Shown: piece by piece, positions 16,101 to 24,405 of the stretch
Layout of the letters: each line of letters starts with the position of its first letter
Numbering within the stretch: the first letter of the stretch is position 1
Source: Paenibacillus_Z sp042653205
GTDB taxonomy: Bacteria; Bacillota; Bacilli; Paenibacillales; Paenibacillaceae
DNA length: 64,000 nt
Direction of reading: 5' to 3'
Assembly: GCF_042653205.1 (NCBI RefSeq)
Contig: NZ_JBHSHY010000010.1
Location: 1-64,000, forward strand
Position numbers and translations under genes: made by a program
Notes under the pieces: generated by a model
Database searches by the model: none
What the model was told of the DNA's origin: nothing
Seen by the model: only the letters and a program-made list of their open reading frames with translations

Positions 16101-17308
16101 ACAAGGACGTGGCCGCATCCGTGATCGATAAGGGCCAGACGGGCGTTACCGTCGCGGCGCAATCGAGCCTGACCGGCGCGCAATTGGCGGTAACCGTCAA
16201 TGACGCCGATCTGCAAGCGGCGCTGAAGGACGCGAAGCCGCCGGTCGCGCTGACCATCGGCGCGGCTTCCAAGGAGGCATCCTCCGCGACGCTGACGCTG
16301 ACCGCCGCGCAGGCGAAGCAGCTGAAGGACGCGGGATTGACCGGCGCGCTCGTCTTCGCCTGGAACGACGCGTCCGTCTCCCTGCCGCTGTCGGCTCTGG
16401 CCCGTACGGCCGAGGGCGCGGACATCGTGATTACGATCAAGCGGGACGAAACCGGCAAAGCCGAGTTCGCGAAGCAAGCGCCGGACGCGACGGTGCTGGG
16501 TACGCCTTACGTCTTCGAAGCGAGCACGGTCAGCGGCGGCACGGCTTCGCCGCTCAAGCTGAACGCGGACGAAGCCGCGGCGCGCTCGTTCCTGGTTGCC
16601 GGCGACGCGGGCACGGCCGGCGCGCTGTACCTCGAGGGCGGCAAGGTCTATCCGGTTCCGGCCGCGATGACCAGGACCGCGGACGGCGCCACGATCGCGA
16701 CGATCCGCCGTCCGGGCTTCTCGACGTATGCGGCGGCCACGCGCCATGCCGCATTCGCCGATACGGACAAGTCCTGGGCGAAGGAGCAGATCCAGTCGCT
16801 CGCGGACAAATTCCTGCTGAACGGCACGACGGCGACGACGTTCTCGCCGAAATCGAACGTAACCCGCGCGCAGTTCGCGTCCATGCTCGTCCGGGCGCTC
16901 GGCCTGCAGGCGCAGGATGCGGCGGCGCCGTTCGGCGACGTGAAGCGCGGCGACTGGTTCGCCTCCGACGTAGCGACGGCGTACGCGGCCGGGCTCGTCA
17001 CAGGAGCGGACGGCCAGTTCAAGCCGAACGCGACGATTACGCGCCAAGACTTGACGGTCATGCTGGCGAGAGCGATCAAGCTCATCGGCCTGCAGCCATC
17101 GGGCACGGCCGGCTCGCACGCTTACGCGGACGCCGCGCAGTTCGGCGGCTACGCGAAGGACAGCATCCGCATCGTCACGGATGCCGGCCTGATGCAGGGC
17201 GTCGAGGCGCAGGGCAGCTACTACTTCCATCCGGCCGACGCGACGACGCGCGAAGCCGCGGCGAAAGTGCTGCATGACCTGCTGAAAGCCTCCGGGCGCA
17301 TGCATTAA
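13133..17308 (+). CDS. SLH-anchored subtilisin-like serine protease (S8, Vpr-like)
   Basis: 1391 residues. Signal peptide to about residue 36 (LPAAHA), inhibitor I9-type propeptide (~86-180), then an S8 catalytic domain with an intact triad: Asp225 (VGVLDTGIDYKHPDL), His267 (YHGTHVSGTIAG) and Ser623 (SGTSMATPHVAG). A PA domain is inserted at ~430-560, as in Vpr and C5a-peptidase-type subtilases. Beta-sandwich domains follow, a Pro-rich linker (TTPPPPPTDPG), and three SLH repeats at ~1205-1391 that bind pyruvylated wall polymer, so the enzyme is cell-surface attached. It lies 30 nt after the pseudoprotease, without a promoter between, implying one transcript. ATG 13133 has a weak binding site; GTG 13148, preceded by GGGGT, is an alternative start. 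Confidence 0.95.
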   Translation: MGYLNVNPSLLKKSLSLAAISVLAGSVVTTSLPAAHAVPGDKHFITEEGLQAVTRLLQEAGPAAGAAASGEAYVAEDINTKSADEINVIVQLSGQPAAVGRYAAKQGFKTLAAASTEAKVRAEQDAFVQRARASSVPFKVDRRFDTVLNGMEITIRADAIPQLAKLPGVKAVHKNIRYYPADVADSYQAAAGSSAFDTVPLEQIGVLQAWEQGYTGKGLKVGVLDTGIDYKHPDLAGNYVEGGYDAINLDDDPYEDLPEGDGEGSYHGTHVSGTIAGTASNPTAEHVQKGVAYDAKLYAYKVLGPNGGTSAQVIDGIEHAVEDQMDVINMSLGSDLEKDPNSPDAIAVNNAVLAGVVAVVANGNAGAGNHYYYSMGSPASAQLAISVGAVTSESIRVAGGVRSEVGSTAHEAHMDLMSWTLDKENFNEMFGDGPIKGVYVGLGSNDDYDGLSKEFLADKIVFISRGNLTFDEKVKNAAKHGAKAAVIFNGNAISPEINEPDLSENIEGRNGPIGPVAFLGDSYDYIPTFDMAGDSGRALARELKAHPNETLQFTMKNDFEKTPAAGDFMADFSSRGPNSDGNYGIKPDLSAPGVQIFSSVPAYGAANPDANYDQAYAKMSGTSMATPHVAGLALLIKQAHPEWTPTDIRAALANTAEEIVDQDGTPYDVYSQGAGRVDVMHAIDTRAIIESLDQITIYDDKMNPTVIPSEASSVSFGLMQPGDEAAKPLRVKNLSEAAVTYSAQVVMHPSVTSDPHDPVPTPDTGKIAVKLTGLAGDAVTVAKGGAVEFGLTAAVSPQAKVGVYEGEVLLESDGLPSLHLPFAIHVGKDSEDNDFPIQNLTLSGTTVSKDAPIDVTASLPTGTINHLYAAIYDLNDQPLGILAEYYDLDEEKDILKPLPSDFVIPEFDGSYNVGTWLNDGNKYNEQLPEGRYKVVLVASEYDAAYNLVDQSAAFKTFYVSEDEGTTPPPPPTDPGSFPSFPVQPNDAAYNKDVAASVIDKGQTGVTVAAQSSLTGAQLAVTVNDADLQAALKDAKPPVALTIGAASKEASSATLTLTAAQAKQLKDAGLTGALVFAWNDASVSLPLSALARTAEGADIVITIKRDETGKAEFAKQAPDATVLGTPYVFEASTVSGGTASPLKLNADEAAARSFLVAGDAGTAGALYLEGGKVYPVPAAMTRTADGATIATIRRPGFSTYAAATRHAAFADTDKSWAKEQIQSLADKFLLNGTTATTFSPKSNVTRAQFASMLVRALGLQAQDAAAPFGDVKRGDWFASDVATAYAAGLVTGADGQFKPNATITRQDLTVMLARAIKLIGLQPSGTAGSHAYADAAQFGGYAKDSIRIVTDAGLMQGVEAQGSYYFHPADATTREAAAKVLHDLLKASGRMH

Positions 17309-17336
17309 TGCGGTGAATAATTAAGGAAGAGAACGA

Positions 17337-17364
17337 AAAGGCTGCCGAGCTCGGCAGCCTTTTC
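17337..17364. terminator. Bidirectional intrinsic terminator
   Basis: AAAAGGCTGCCGAG / CTCGGCAGCCTTTT is a perfect 14-bp inverted repeat with A and T runs on the two sides. It serves the protease gene from the left and the converging NAD(P)HX repair gene from the right. Confidence 0.9.
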
Positions 17365-17433
17365 GTCGTTATCGGGGCAGGAGAGCGCCTAGGAGGCGGC
17401 GGGCGAGTCTCGGCCTGCTCACCCGAGGCGGCT

Positions 17434-18993
17434 TCACAGCGCCTCGATGATGTCGCCGGCGATCAGGCCGGCTTCCGTGGCGCGGGCGGCGACGGCCCGG
17501 TCGCCGGCTTCGCCGTGCAGGTACACGCCGGCCGCGGCCGCTTGCCCGGCGGTCAGCCCTTGGGCGAGCAGGCCGCCGATGATGCCGGCCAGCACATCGC
17601 CCGAGCCTCCCGTCGCCATGCCGGGATTGCCGGTCGGGTTCACGTACGCCGTCCCGTCCGGCGTCGCGACGACCGTGCCGGCGCCCTTCAGCGCGAGCGT
17701 GACGCCGTGCCGCTCGGCGAAGCGCCGCGCGAGGCCGATCCGGTCGCGCTGCACCTCGCGGACGGTCAGGCCGCAGAGCCGCGCCATCTCGCCGGGATGC
17801 GGCGTCAGCACGACCGGCGCCCGGCGGCGCGGCCAGGCGGCGAAGGGCTCGCCGCCGCCGTGTTCGCCGGCGGCGGCCAGCATGTTCAAGGCGTCGGCGT
17901 CCGCGACCAGCGGGACGCCGTCCGCCGCTTCCCAGACGGCGCGCAGCCAGGCGCCGTCGCCTTCCCATCGGCCGAGTCCCGGGCCGATGACGAGCGCTTG
18001 CTTGCCGGCGGCCAGCGCGGCAAGCGCCTCGGGCGGCGCGGCGCGCCAATCGCCGCGCCCGTCGTCGGGCACGCCGTGCAGCATCGCTTCCGGCAGCCGC
18101 CCGGCCATGGGCAGGGCAAGCGCCTCCGGCAGTGCCCAGCTGACGAGCCCGCTGCCGGCGCGCAGCGCCGCCTTCGCGGCGAGCAGCCCCGCGCCGCTCA
18201 TCGCCCGCGAGCCCGCGGCGATCAGCGCGTGGCCGTACGTGCCCTTATGCGCGTCGGCTTGGCGGCGAAGCGGCCACGCGAGGCCGAGCCGCTCGCGGAA
18301 CGCCCGCTCGCCGAGCGCGAACGCGCGGACGTCCATCGCCGCGGCCAGCGCCTCGGGGATGCCGATGGGCCGCACGACGACGCGGCCGGCCGCCTCCGCG
18401 CCGGGATGCTGCAGCAGCCCGCGCTTCGCCAGCGCGAGCGCGACGGTGACGGACGCGCGGATGCACGGCTCGGCCGTCCCGCCGGTGTCGGCGTTCAGGC
18501 CGCTCGGGATGTCCGCCGCCACGATCGGCAGCCCGCTCGCGTTCGCCGCCCGGATCAGCGCGGCGTACGGCTCCCGCGGCGCGCCGGCCGTGCCGGTGCC
18601 GAGCAGCGCGTCGACGAGGCCGTCGCAGCCTTCCCAGGCGGCGGGGCCGGCGTCCGCGAAGGCGCGCGCGGGAATGCCGAGCCGCTCCGCGATGCCGCGC
18701 TGCACGGCCGCGTCGCCGGTCAGCTGCTCCGGCGGCACGGCGTATACGAGCACCGCCTCATGGCCGAGCTCGCGCAGATGCCGCGCGCAGACGAGGCCGT
18801 CGCCGCCGTTGTTGCCTTTGCCGACGAGGATCGCCCATGCGGCCCGGGGTTTGCCCGCCTCGGCGAGCAGCCGGACTGCCTCCTCGGCGATGGCCCGGCC
18901 CGCGTTCTCCATCAGGACCAATGCCGGAATGCCGAGGCCGTCGATCGTTTGCCGGTCCAGCCGGCGCATTTCTTCGGATGTGACCAGGTACAT
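17434..18993 (-). CDS. nnr: Bifunctional NAD(P)H-hydrate epimerase / ADP-dependent dehydratase
   Basis: 519 residues. The N-terminal YjeF_N domain (~1-215) is the epimerase: MYLVTSEEMRRLDRQTIDGLGIP, LMENAGRAIAEE, VGKGNNGGDGLVCARHL. The C-terminal ribokinase-like domain (~230-519) is the NnrD dehydratase with KGTYGHALIAAGS, VLTPHPGEMARL and the GSGDVLAGIIGGL motif. Together they repair damaged, hydrated NADH and NADPH. I start at 18993 (MYLVTSEE) because GGGAGG sits 8 nt upstream; a longer start at 19008 would overlap that site. The gene stands alone, converging with the protease gene. The same fused arrangement is found in E. coli and many Firmicutes. Confidence 0.95.
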   Translation of the reverse strand: MYLVTSEEMRRLDRQTIDGLGIPALVLMENAGRAIAEEAVRLLAEAGKPRAAWAILVGKGNNGGDGLVCARHLRELGHEAVLVYAVPPEQLTGDAAVQRGIAERLGIPARAFADAGPAAWEGCDGLVDALLGTGTAGAPREPYAALIRAANASGLPIVAADIPSGLNADTGGTAEPCIRASVTVALALAKRGLLQHPGAEAAGRVVVRPIGIPEALAAAMDVRAFALGERAFRERLGLAWPLRRQADAHKGTYGHALIAAGSRAMSGAGLLAAKAALRAGSGLVSWALPEALALPMAGRLPEAMLHGVPDDGRGDWRAAPPEALAALAAGKQALVIGPGLGRWEGDGAWLRAVWEAADGVPLVADADALNMLAAAGEHGGGEPFAAWPRRRAPVVLTPHPGEMARLCGLTVREVQRDRIGLARRFAERHGVTLALKGAGTVVATPDGTAYVNPTGNPGMATGGSGDVLAGIIGGLLAQGLTAGQAAAAGVYLHGEAGDRAVAARATEAGLIAGDIIEAL

Positions 18994-19216
18994 GGAGCGT
19001 CCTCCCATCGATTCGTTTGTCGGGCAGGGGTTGTCCCGTTTCCTTCGATCTTACCCGTTTCCCCGGCCGGGAACAATGGGAGGCGCCAGACGCGCGGGCA
19101 GAGGCGGCTGCTGCTTGACCCTGCGGGTCCAGATTGCGAAGGCCGGGAGAAGCAGCCGAAGCGGAGATAAGAAGCGGAGCGGGACGGCTGGTTAACGGCA
19201 TGAAGCATCCATGCGC

Positions 19217-19256
19217 AAAAGGGATACCCATGCGAGAGAGCATGGGTATCCCTTTT
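19217..19256. terminator. Bidirectional intrinsic terminator
   Basis: AAAAGGGATACCCATG / CATGGGTATCCCTTTT, a perfect 16-bp stem with an 8-nt loop. On the minus strand it ends the GH76 transcript before the nnr gene. Confidence 0.9.
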
Positions 19257-19346
19257 CTCGTGTTCTCCGATGCGGCGCGACCCTGCACCGCATCCTCTTC
19301 CGCCGGGCGGGCCGGCGAGGGTTCTCCGCCGCAGCCTCCTTTTAGC

Positions 19347-22300
19347 TTACGACAACTGCTCGATCAGCCACTGCGCGTCCGCGCCCAGCACCGCTTTGGC
19401 ACCGTCGGACACGTTTTTGCCCATAGCCGGGTTGTTCAGATGCTTCAGGAAATCCCGCAGATGCTTGGCCGCCTGCTTCGGCTTGCCGCCGTCCTGCTGA
19501 TGCTGCGCCTGGTCAAGCGCGTTGCCGAGCTGCGGCACGAGCGGACCGCGCAGGTCGCCGGAGGCTTGATAGCGGGCGACGAGCCGCTCCAACGCAGCGA
19601 TGCTCGTCTCGACCCGGAAGCCGAACGTCTGCCGGATCGAGACGCCGGCGTAGTCCGTGAAGACGATCGCCGCCGTCCTGGCGCCAGTCATGCCGGCGAA
19701 GTCGAGCTCGGCGGCCGGATGCGCCGCATCGACCGTGTACGTACGACCGTCGACGGTGATCGCGGCCGACCGAACGGCCGTCAGGCCGGCCTGCAGCCGG
19801 AACGTCAGCGGCCGGTCATCCGGCACCGCGCCGCCCTCCGGCACCGCCGTTCCGCCGGCTTCCAGCGCGAAGGCCGCTTCGACCGGAAACATCACGCCGT
19901 GCGAGACGTTCCCCGCCTTGTCGACCGTCTTGATCGACACCGTGTACGTCGCGCCGTTCTCGATGCCCGGAAGGACGATGCTCTGGACGCCGCGCTTTAC
20001 CTCGACCGTTTCGCCGACCGGCTGGCTGCCCTTCAGCAGCGCAAGCTGCACCTTCTCGGCGTCGGTGTCGTATGGGCCGTCCCAATAGAGCTTCACTTGG
20101 TCGTCTCCGCGCACGAGCTGCACATGCGTCACTTCGCCCGGCGCGACGTGGTCTTCCGCCGGCGTCCCGGGCGCCGGCGGCGCGTCGAATACGGCAGGAT
20201 CGCCGAACGTGAACTTATCGAGGTTGTACAGATAATCCCCGCCCTTGAACAGCAGGAAGACGATATGCTTGCCGGTCACCTGCGCCGTCACGTTCGCCGT
20301 GAACCGTTCGAAATTTTGCCAGCCGCCCGTTCCCGTCACGGTGCTTGTCGCGATCAACGGGCCGCTCAGGCTGTCGAGGCGCACCTCGATCGTCCCGCCG
20401 CCCGTGTCGCTGGCGGCGTTGACGGTAAACGCCGTCGGGCTCGCGCTGCCGAAATCGACGTAATTATACATCGCGTACGGCTCGTTCGGTCCATAGACGC
20501 CGGCCAGGTACGTCTGCCCGCCGCCGTTCTCGCGGCCCACCGCGACGGCGGTCGTATAGTTCTCCGCCTCGAGCTTGCCGTACGCGTCCCGCGCCTGCCC
20601 CTTCACCGTCGAGAAGGTGAACCAGTCGAGATTGAGCGGATAGTCGCTGCCGTTTGCGCCGCGGAAGACGAGGTAGACGTCGCGAATGCCCTTCGCCCGC
20701 GTGTCGTCGAGATTGCCCATGATGTCGACCCACTTGTCCCACGTGCCCAGCGCCGGGATGTCGACCGTGCCGGCGATTGGACCGTCCAGGGCGTCAAGCC
20801 GCACTTCGATCGTGCCGCCCTGGCTGCCGCTCGCGACGTGGAACGTCGCGCCGGCGGCGGCGGCGCCGAAGTCGATGCCGCGGTAGACGGCATGCGCGCC
20901 GTTCGTAATGCCGTCGAGAAAGCCGAATTCGGCGTTCTTGCCGAGCCCGGCGGCATCGTCGTAATTGCCGGCCTTCAGCCGGGCGTAGGCGTCCGTGCGC
21001 GTCGGATCGGTCGTGGTGAACTTGAACCAGTTCAGGTTGAACAGATATTGGTCGTTCGTCTTCGTAAAGACGAGATAGACGTCATGCTTGCCGGTCACGA
21101 CGCTCGGCCGTCCCTGATCGTCCGTCAGCAGCCCGACGGCGTCCGAGAAGTTGTTCCAGCCGCCGGTGCCCTGCACGTTCAAGGTGCCGGCCTTGGGGCC
21201 GTCCGGCGCGTCCAGCCGGATCTCGATATTGCCGCCGCCGGTGGCGCTCGCCGCCCGCGCGATGAAGCCCTTGGCCCCGCCCGCGCCGAAATCGACGTTC
21301 CGGTACGCCGCGTACATGCCCGGCTGAATGCCGCCGAGCTGAATGGTCCCGTCCGTGCTGTCCTCCATCACGAAGCCGGTGCCGATGTTGTATTTCTCCG
21401 CTTCGATGCGGTTGAACGGGTCCTTGTCCGCGTAGCGTACCTGCGCCGTCCGCGGCTCCAGCACGGACAGCGCCTCGACGGCGCCGGAGGCCGACCACGA
21501 TTCGTACGTGCCGGCTAGCAGCTGCCCCGCCCAGTTGCCGTCGACGATGCCGTCCGGATTGCGGTTGCTCCAAGCCGTCTCCGCATTGAAGGCGAGCCAG
21601 TCGGCCAGCTCGCCGCGCGCCTGGACGTACGGGCCGTCGGTCTGCGGCTCCAGCGCCTCGAGCAGATAAGCCATATTGCGGATCAGGATCGTCTTGCCGC
21701 CCTTCAAGTCGCCGTTCGGGCCTTCGTAGCGCAGCAGGCCGTTCTCGTCGGTCAGGTCGCGCTTGGTGTAGGCCGCGGCCTTCACGGCATCGTCCAGGTA
21801 CGTGCGGTCCCCGGTCAGCCGGTACAGGCCGGCGGCCGCGCCGATGAACGTGCCTTGATTGTAGTGCGTCGCGCCGCCGGCGGTCCCATTTCCGACCTCG
21901 AGGCGGTCGTATACTTTGCCGTTGCCGTCCGTCAGCATTGTTTTGCCCCATGTGTAAATCCGGGCTGCGGCTTGCAAATAACGGTCGTCCTGCGTGACGT
22001 CGTACAGGAACACCGCCGCTTCGGCCGCCGGGAAGTTAATGCACGCGTTCTTGCTGTCATGCTGGCTGTTCATCCACCAGATGCCGCCGCCCGCGAATTC
22101 GTCGTCCCACTGCGTGTCGTAGACGAAGTCGAAATAATACTTGGCCTTCTCCAGATAGCGCGGCTCTTGGGTGATCGCGTACGCCCGCGCGCTCGCCATC
22201 GCCCACCACATGATGTCGTCGTTGAAATGGTTGTTCGTCCAGTCGTCGCCGTACTTGGCGACCGTGCCGTCGAAGACGTCGTCGATCTGGGTCCGAAGCT

Positions 22301-22589
22301 GAGCCTTCAGCGCCGGGTCGGAAGTGTGCAGGTACGCGTCCATGACCGTCTCCCACAGCTCCGCTTCCACCCAGAAGCCTTGATAATTGTCGGCTTGCTT
22401 GGAATTGGCCCGGAAATACTTCGCGCTGCCGTCCCAGAAAGCCGCGTTGAACGCCTTGATAGCCGTGTCGGCGTCCGTAGACGAGTAGGCGTTCGCCTTG
22501 GGGGCGGGGCCCATGGCCGTGAGGGGAGCAAGCACCAGCGAGCAGGCGGCCGCAACCGCCAATAACCGGGATGTCGATTTGTTCAGCAC
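19347..22589 (-). CDS. Secreted GH76 alpha-1,6-mannanase with three CBM6-like domains and FIMAH domain
   Basis: 1080 residues. Signal peptide (KSTSRLLAVAAACSLVLAP ... KANA, ~1-34). GH76 catalytic (alpha/alpha)6 domain ~36-390: WVEAELWETVMDAY, HFNDDIMWWAMASARA with the catalytic Asp pair 124/125, FAGGGIWWM, THYNQGTFIGAAAGLY. Three CBM6-type beta-sandwich domains of ~140 residues each follow (openings RIEAEKYN, then two variants with YARLKAGNY and YGKLEAENY), a fibronectin III-like domain (PGEVTHVQLVRGDDQVKLYWDG), and a C-terminal FIMAH-type helical domain (LVARYQASGDLRGPLVPQL, HLRDFLKHLNN). GH76 enzymes hydrolyse alpha-1,6-mannan, such as the backbone of yeast wall mannan. GTG 22589 is chosen because GGAGGT lies 9 nt upstream. 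Promoter and CcpA-like site lie at 22664-22712. A GH125 gene at 62179 is the likely partner. Confidence 0.93.
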   Translation of the reverse strand: MLNKSTSRLLAVAAACSLVLAPLTAMGPAPKANAYSSTDADTAIKAFNAAFWDGSAKYFRANSKQADNYQGFWVEAELWETVMDAYLHTSDPALKAQLRTQIDDVFDGTVAKYGDDWTNNHFNDDIMWWAMASARAYAITQEPRYLEKAKYYFDFVYDTQWDDEFAGGGIWWMNSQHDSKNACINFPAAEAAVFLYDVTQDDRYLQAAARIYTWGKTMLTDGNGKVYDRLEVGNGTAGGATHYNQGTFIGAAAGLYRLTGDRTYLDDAVKAAAYTKRDLTDENGLLRYEGPNGDLKGGKTILIRNMAYLLEALEPQTDGPYVQARGELADWLAFNAETAWSNRNPDGIVDGNWAGQLLAGTYESWSASGAVEALSVLEPRTAQVRYADKDPFNRIEAEKYNIGTGFVMEDSTDGTIQLGGIQPGMYAAYRNVDFGAGGAKGFIARAASATGGGNIEIRLDAPDGPKAGTLNVQGTGGWNNFSDAVGLLTDDQGRPSVVTGKHDVYLVFTKTNDQYLFNLNWFKFTTTDPTRTDAYARLKAGNYDDAAGLGKNAEFGFLDGITNGAHAVYRGIDFGAAAAGATFHVASGSQGGTIEVRLDALDGPIAGTVDIPALGTWDKWVDIMGNLDDTRAKGIRDVYLVFRGANGSDYPLNLDWFTFSTVKGQARDAYGKLEAENYTTAVAVGRENGGGQTYLAGVYGPNEPYAMYNYVDFGSASPTAFTVNAASDTGGGTIEVRLDSLSGPLIATSTVTGTGGWQNFERFTANVTAQVTGKHIVFLLFKGGDYLYNLDKFTFGDPAVFDAPPAPGTPAEDHVAPGEVTHVQLVRGDDQVKLYWDGPYDTDAEKVQLALLKGSQPVGETVEVKRGVQSIVLPGIENGATYTVSIKTVDKAGNVSHGVMFPVEAAFALEAGGTAVPEGGAVPDDRPLTFRLQAGLTAVRSAAITVDGRTYTVDAAHPAAELDFAGMTGARTAAIVFTDYAGVSIRQTFGFRVETSIAALERLVARYQASGDLRGPLVPQLGNALDQAQHQQDGGKPKQAAKHLRDFLKHLNNPAMGKNVSDGAKAVLGADAQWLIEQLS

Positions 22590-22663
22590 CGTCAGGTTAC
22601 CTCCATTGCAAAAGGATTGTTCGGCAGCATCTGCGATGAGGACGGACAAGGGTGAACCGAACT

Positions 22664-22677
22664 ATGAAGCGCTTTCA
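22664..22677 (-). promoter_or_regulatory. Candidate CcpA cre site of the GH76 gene
   Basis: On the minus strand TGAAAGCGCTTCAT matches the cre consensus at 13 of 14 positions. It lies immediately downstream of the -10 box, a position where CcpA blocks transcription. Confidence 0.7.
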
Positions 22678-22682
22678 TCAAC

Positions 22683-22712
22683 ACTATAATTCTCTCGCTC
22701 GCGAGATGTCAA
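22683..22712 (-). promoter_or_regulatory. Sigma-A promoter of the GH76 gene
   Basis: Minus strand TTGACA (22712-22707) and TATAGT (22688-22683) with 18-bp spacing, in an AT-rich block ~95 nt upstream of the GTG start. Confidence 0.75.
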
Positions 22713-22955
22713 TATATTCATTTTTATTCAAATGATATATCAATTCAGGCTGGGCGGCCGTTCGAGGTGTGCGCAAGTCGGCTTCGGCGCAGGCCGTCCG
22801 GCCGCGCATCCGAATCGGGCATCGCTAAATCGGGCCTGCTGTGGTATAGTATAAGTCTCGTATAAGATTGGAAATGCCGCGTACTGAAAGGGCAGCAGGG
22901 CTGCTTGGTTTCGATAGGCGGCTTTTTTCGAGGAGCGATAAGGAGGCTTGCGCCC

Positions 22956-23198
22956 GTGTACAATTCCCGCAAGAGAGTTCCGGTGGAGTACCCGACGGAA
23001 ATGACCGCCATCTGGTCGTGTACGAAGGAGGACTGCAACGGCTGGATGCGCCAGCGTTATTCATTCGAGGATTCGCCCGTCTGCGCGCAGTGCGGATCGC
23101 CGATGGTGGCGGGCGAGAAGGAACTGCCGATTTTGTACGATTCGGGGCTGGAACGGAAAGCCGCCGAAAAGGAGTCGAAGGAGCGGACGGAAGAGTGA
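22956..23198 (+). CDS. YdjO-like cold-inducible zinc-ribbon protein
   Basis: 80-residue protein with two Cys pairs arranged as a small zinc ribbon: WSCTKEDCNGWMRQRYSFED then CAQCGSPMVAGEKELPIL. This pattern and length match the YdjO family of Bacillus, described as cold-inducible, of unknown biochemical role. GTG 22956 has AGGAGG 9 nt upstream; the upstream in-frame ATG 22905 lacks such a site. The tail is charged (KAAEKESKERTEE). A strong terminator follows, so the gene is monocistronic, adjacent to a fatty-acid desaturase that is also linked to cold in this group. Confidence 0.85.
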   Translation: MYNSRKRVPVEYPTEMTAIWSCTKEDCNGWMRQRYSFEDSPVCAQCGSPMVAGEKELPILYDSGLERKAAEKESKERTEE

Positions 23199-23230
23199 CC
23201 TTCGGCCGTCCTACGGGGCGAACGCGCGTC

Positions 23231-23279
23231 AAAAGCCAAACAGACAACTGCGGGCAGTTGTCTGTTTGGCTTTTTTTTT
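23231..23279 (+). terminator. Intrinsic terminator of the YdjO-like gene
   Basis: A 20-bp perfect stem (AAAAGCCAAACAGACAACTG and its complement) with a CGGG loop followed by nine T residues. Read from the other side it could also stop the converging desaturase transcript. Confidence 0.9.
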
Positions 23280-23289
23280 GCGATGGGCA

Positions 23290-24312
23290 TCAGGCGCTCT
23301 TGCCGGATTGAGCCGCCCGATACTGTTTGACATAGCCGAAACCCATTAACTGCTTGCGATGTTCGTCCCAGATCCGGAATCGAAGAGAGCGCAGGCTGGA
23401 TATCAAGGTAACGGGGCGGACGCCGTTCAGCATCGGATTCTCGTCATGCGTCCGTTCCAAAAAGTAATTCGGGACCCGAGGGCTCAGATGATGGATATGG
23501 TGATACCCGATGTTTCCGGAGAACCACTGCAGGATGCCCGGCAATTTATAGAACGAGCTTCCGTTCAGCGCGGCATCGACATAGCTCCAATTCTCGTTCT
23601 TCTCGAAGTAGCTGTGTTCGAACTGGTGCTGGACGTAGAACAGCCAGAAGCCGGCCACGCCCGAGACAAGGAAGATCGGCGCTTGAATGAGCACGAATGC
23701 CTGCCAGCCGACCGCCTCGCACAGCAGCGCGGCGAGCGCGGCGATGCCTAGATTCGTGAGATGCGTATTGAGCCGTTCGGCCGTCTTCGCCTTTTTGCGA
23801 TTAAACCGATAGTCGATCAGGAACACATAGATCGGACCTAAGCCGAACAGGATGAGCGGATTCCGGTAGATGCGGTAGCCGATACGCTTGAACAGGGGCA
23901 GGGCCACATATTCGTCGACCGTGAGCGTCCAGATATCGCCCGTTCCCCGCCGGTCCAAGTTGCCGTTGGTCGCATGATGAATGGCATGGCTGTTCCGCCA
24001 CTGGCGAAATGGACTGAGGGTCAACACGCCCGCCAGCGTACCGATGATTTCGTTTGCCGTTCGGTTCGCGAAGAACGAGCCGTGGCAGCAGTCATGGAAA
24101 ATGATGAAAACCCGAACCATAAGTCCGGCGGCGACCAAAGCGATCGCGAGCGTAAGCAAGTAGGAGACGGAAAGACTTCGATACGCTCCGTACCACAGCA
24201 AGATCAGCGGTACGAAGGTGTTGAACAGCTGCCAGACGCTGCGAGGCCAGCTCGAGCGTTCGTAGGGGGCGAGCAATTTCCGCAAATAGTTCAAACTTTT
24301 CGATAGGGTCAT
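23290..24312 (-). CDS. Fatty acid desaturase (acyl-lipid type, Des-like)
   Basis: 340-residue membrane protein with the three histidine boxes of membrane di-iron desaturases: HDCCH at 73-77, HAIHH at 109-113, and HHIHH near residue 266. Four or so hydrophobic segments surround them (for example ~33-72 and ~90-100). Such enzymes introduce a cis double bond into acyl chains of membrane lipids to keep fluidity in the cold. AGGAG sits 7 nt before the ATG. A TetR-family regulator lies 93 nt upstream in the same orientation and may control it. No DesK/DesR sensor pair is present nearby. Confidence 0.92.
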   Translation of the reverse strand: MTLSKSLNYLRKLLAPYERSSWPRSVWQLFNTFVPLILLWYGAYRSLSVSYLLTLAIALVAAGLMVRVFIIFHDCCHGSFFANRTANEIIGTLAGVLTLSPFRQWRNSHAIHHATNGNLDRRGTGDIWTLTVDEYVALPLFKRIGYRIYRNPLILFGLGPIYVFLIDYRFNRKKAKTAERLNTHLTNLGIAALAALLCEAVGWQAFVLIQAPIFLVSGVAGFWLFYVQHQFEHSYFEKNENWSYVDAALNGSSFYKLPGILQWFSGNIGYHHIHHLSPRVPNYFLERTHDENPMLNGVRPVTLISSLRSLRFRIWDEHRKQLMGFGYVKQYRAAQSGKSA

Positions 24313-24405
24313 TCAAGAACTCCTCTGCTTTAGCGAACGCCTTGATTGTACCATACCGGCGTCTCCGGCGGAGGAAAGGGCATGAAGGGAAATGCAGGGG
24401 CGCGC

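Noticed and set aside
13406..17305. Very long minus-strand frame (1299 codons)
   Set aside because: Arg/Val-rich antisense shadow of the SLH-anchored protease, typical of GC-rich coding DNA; no motif or binding site.
19134..21518. Long plus-strand frame (794 codons)
   Set aside because: Antisense to the GH76 gene and runs through the bidirectional terminator at 19217.
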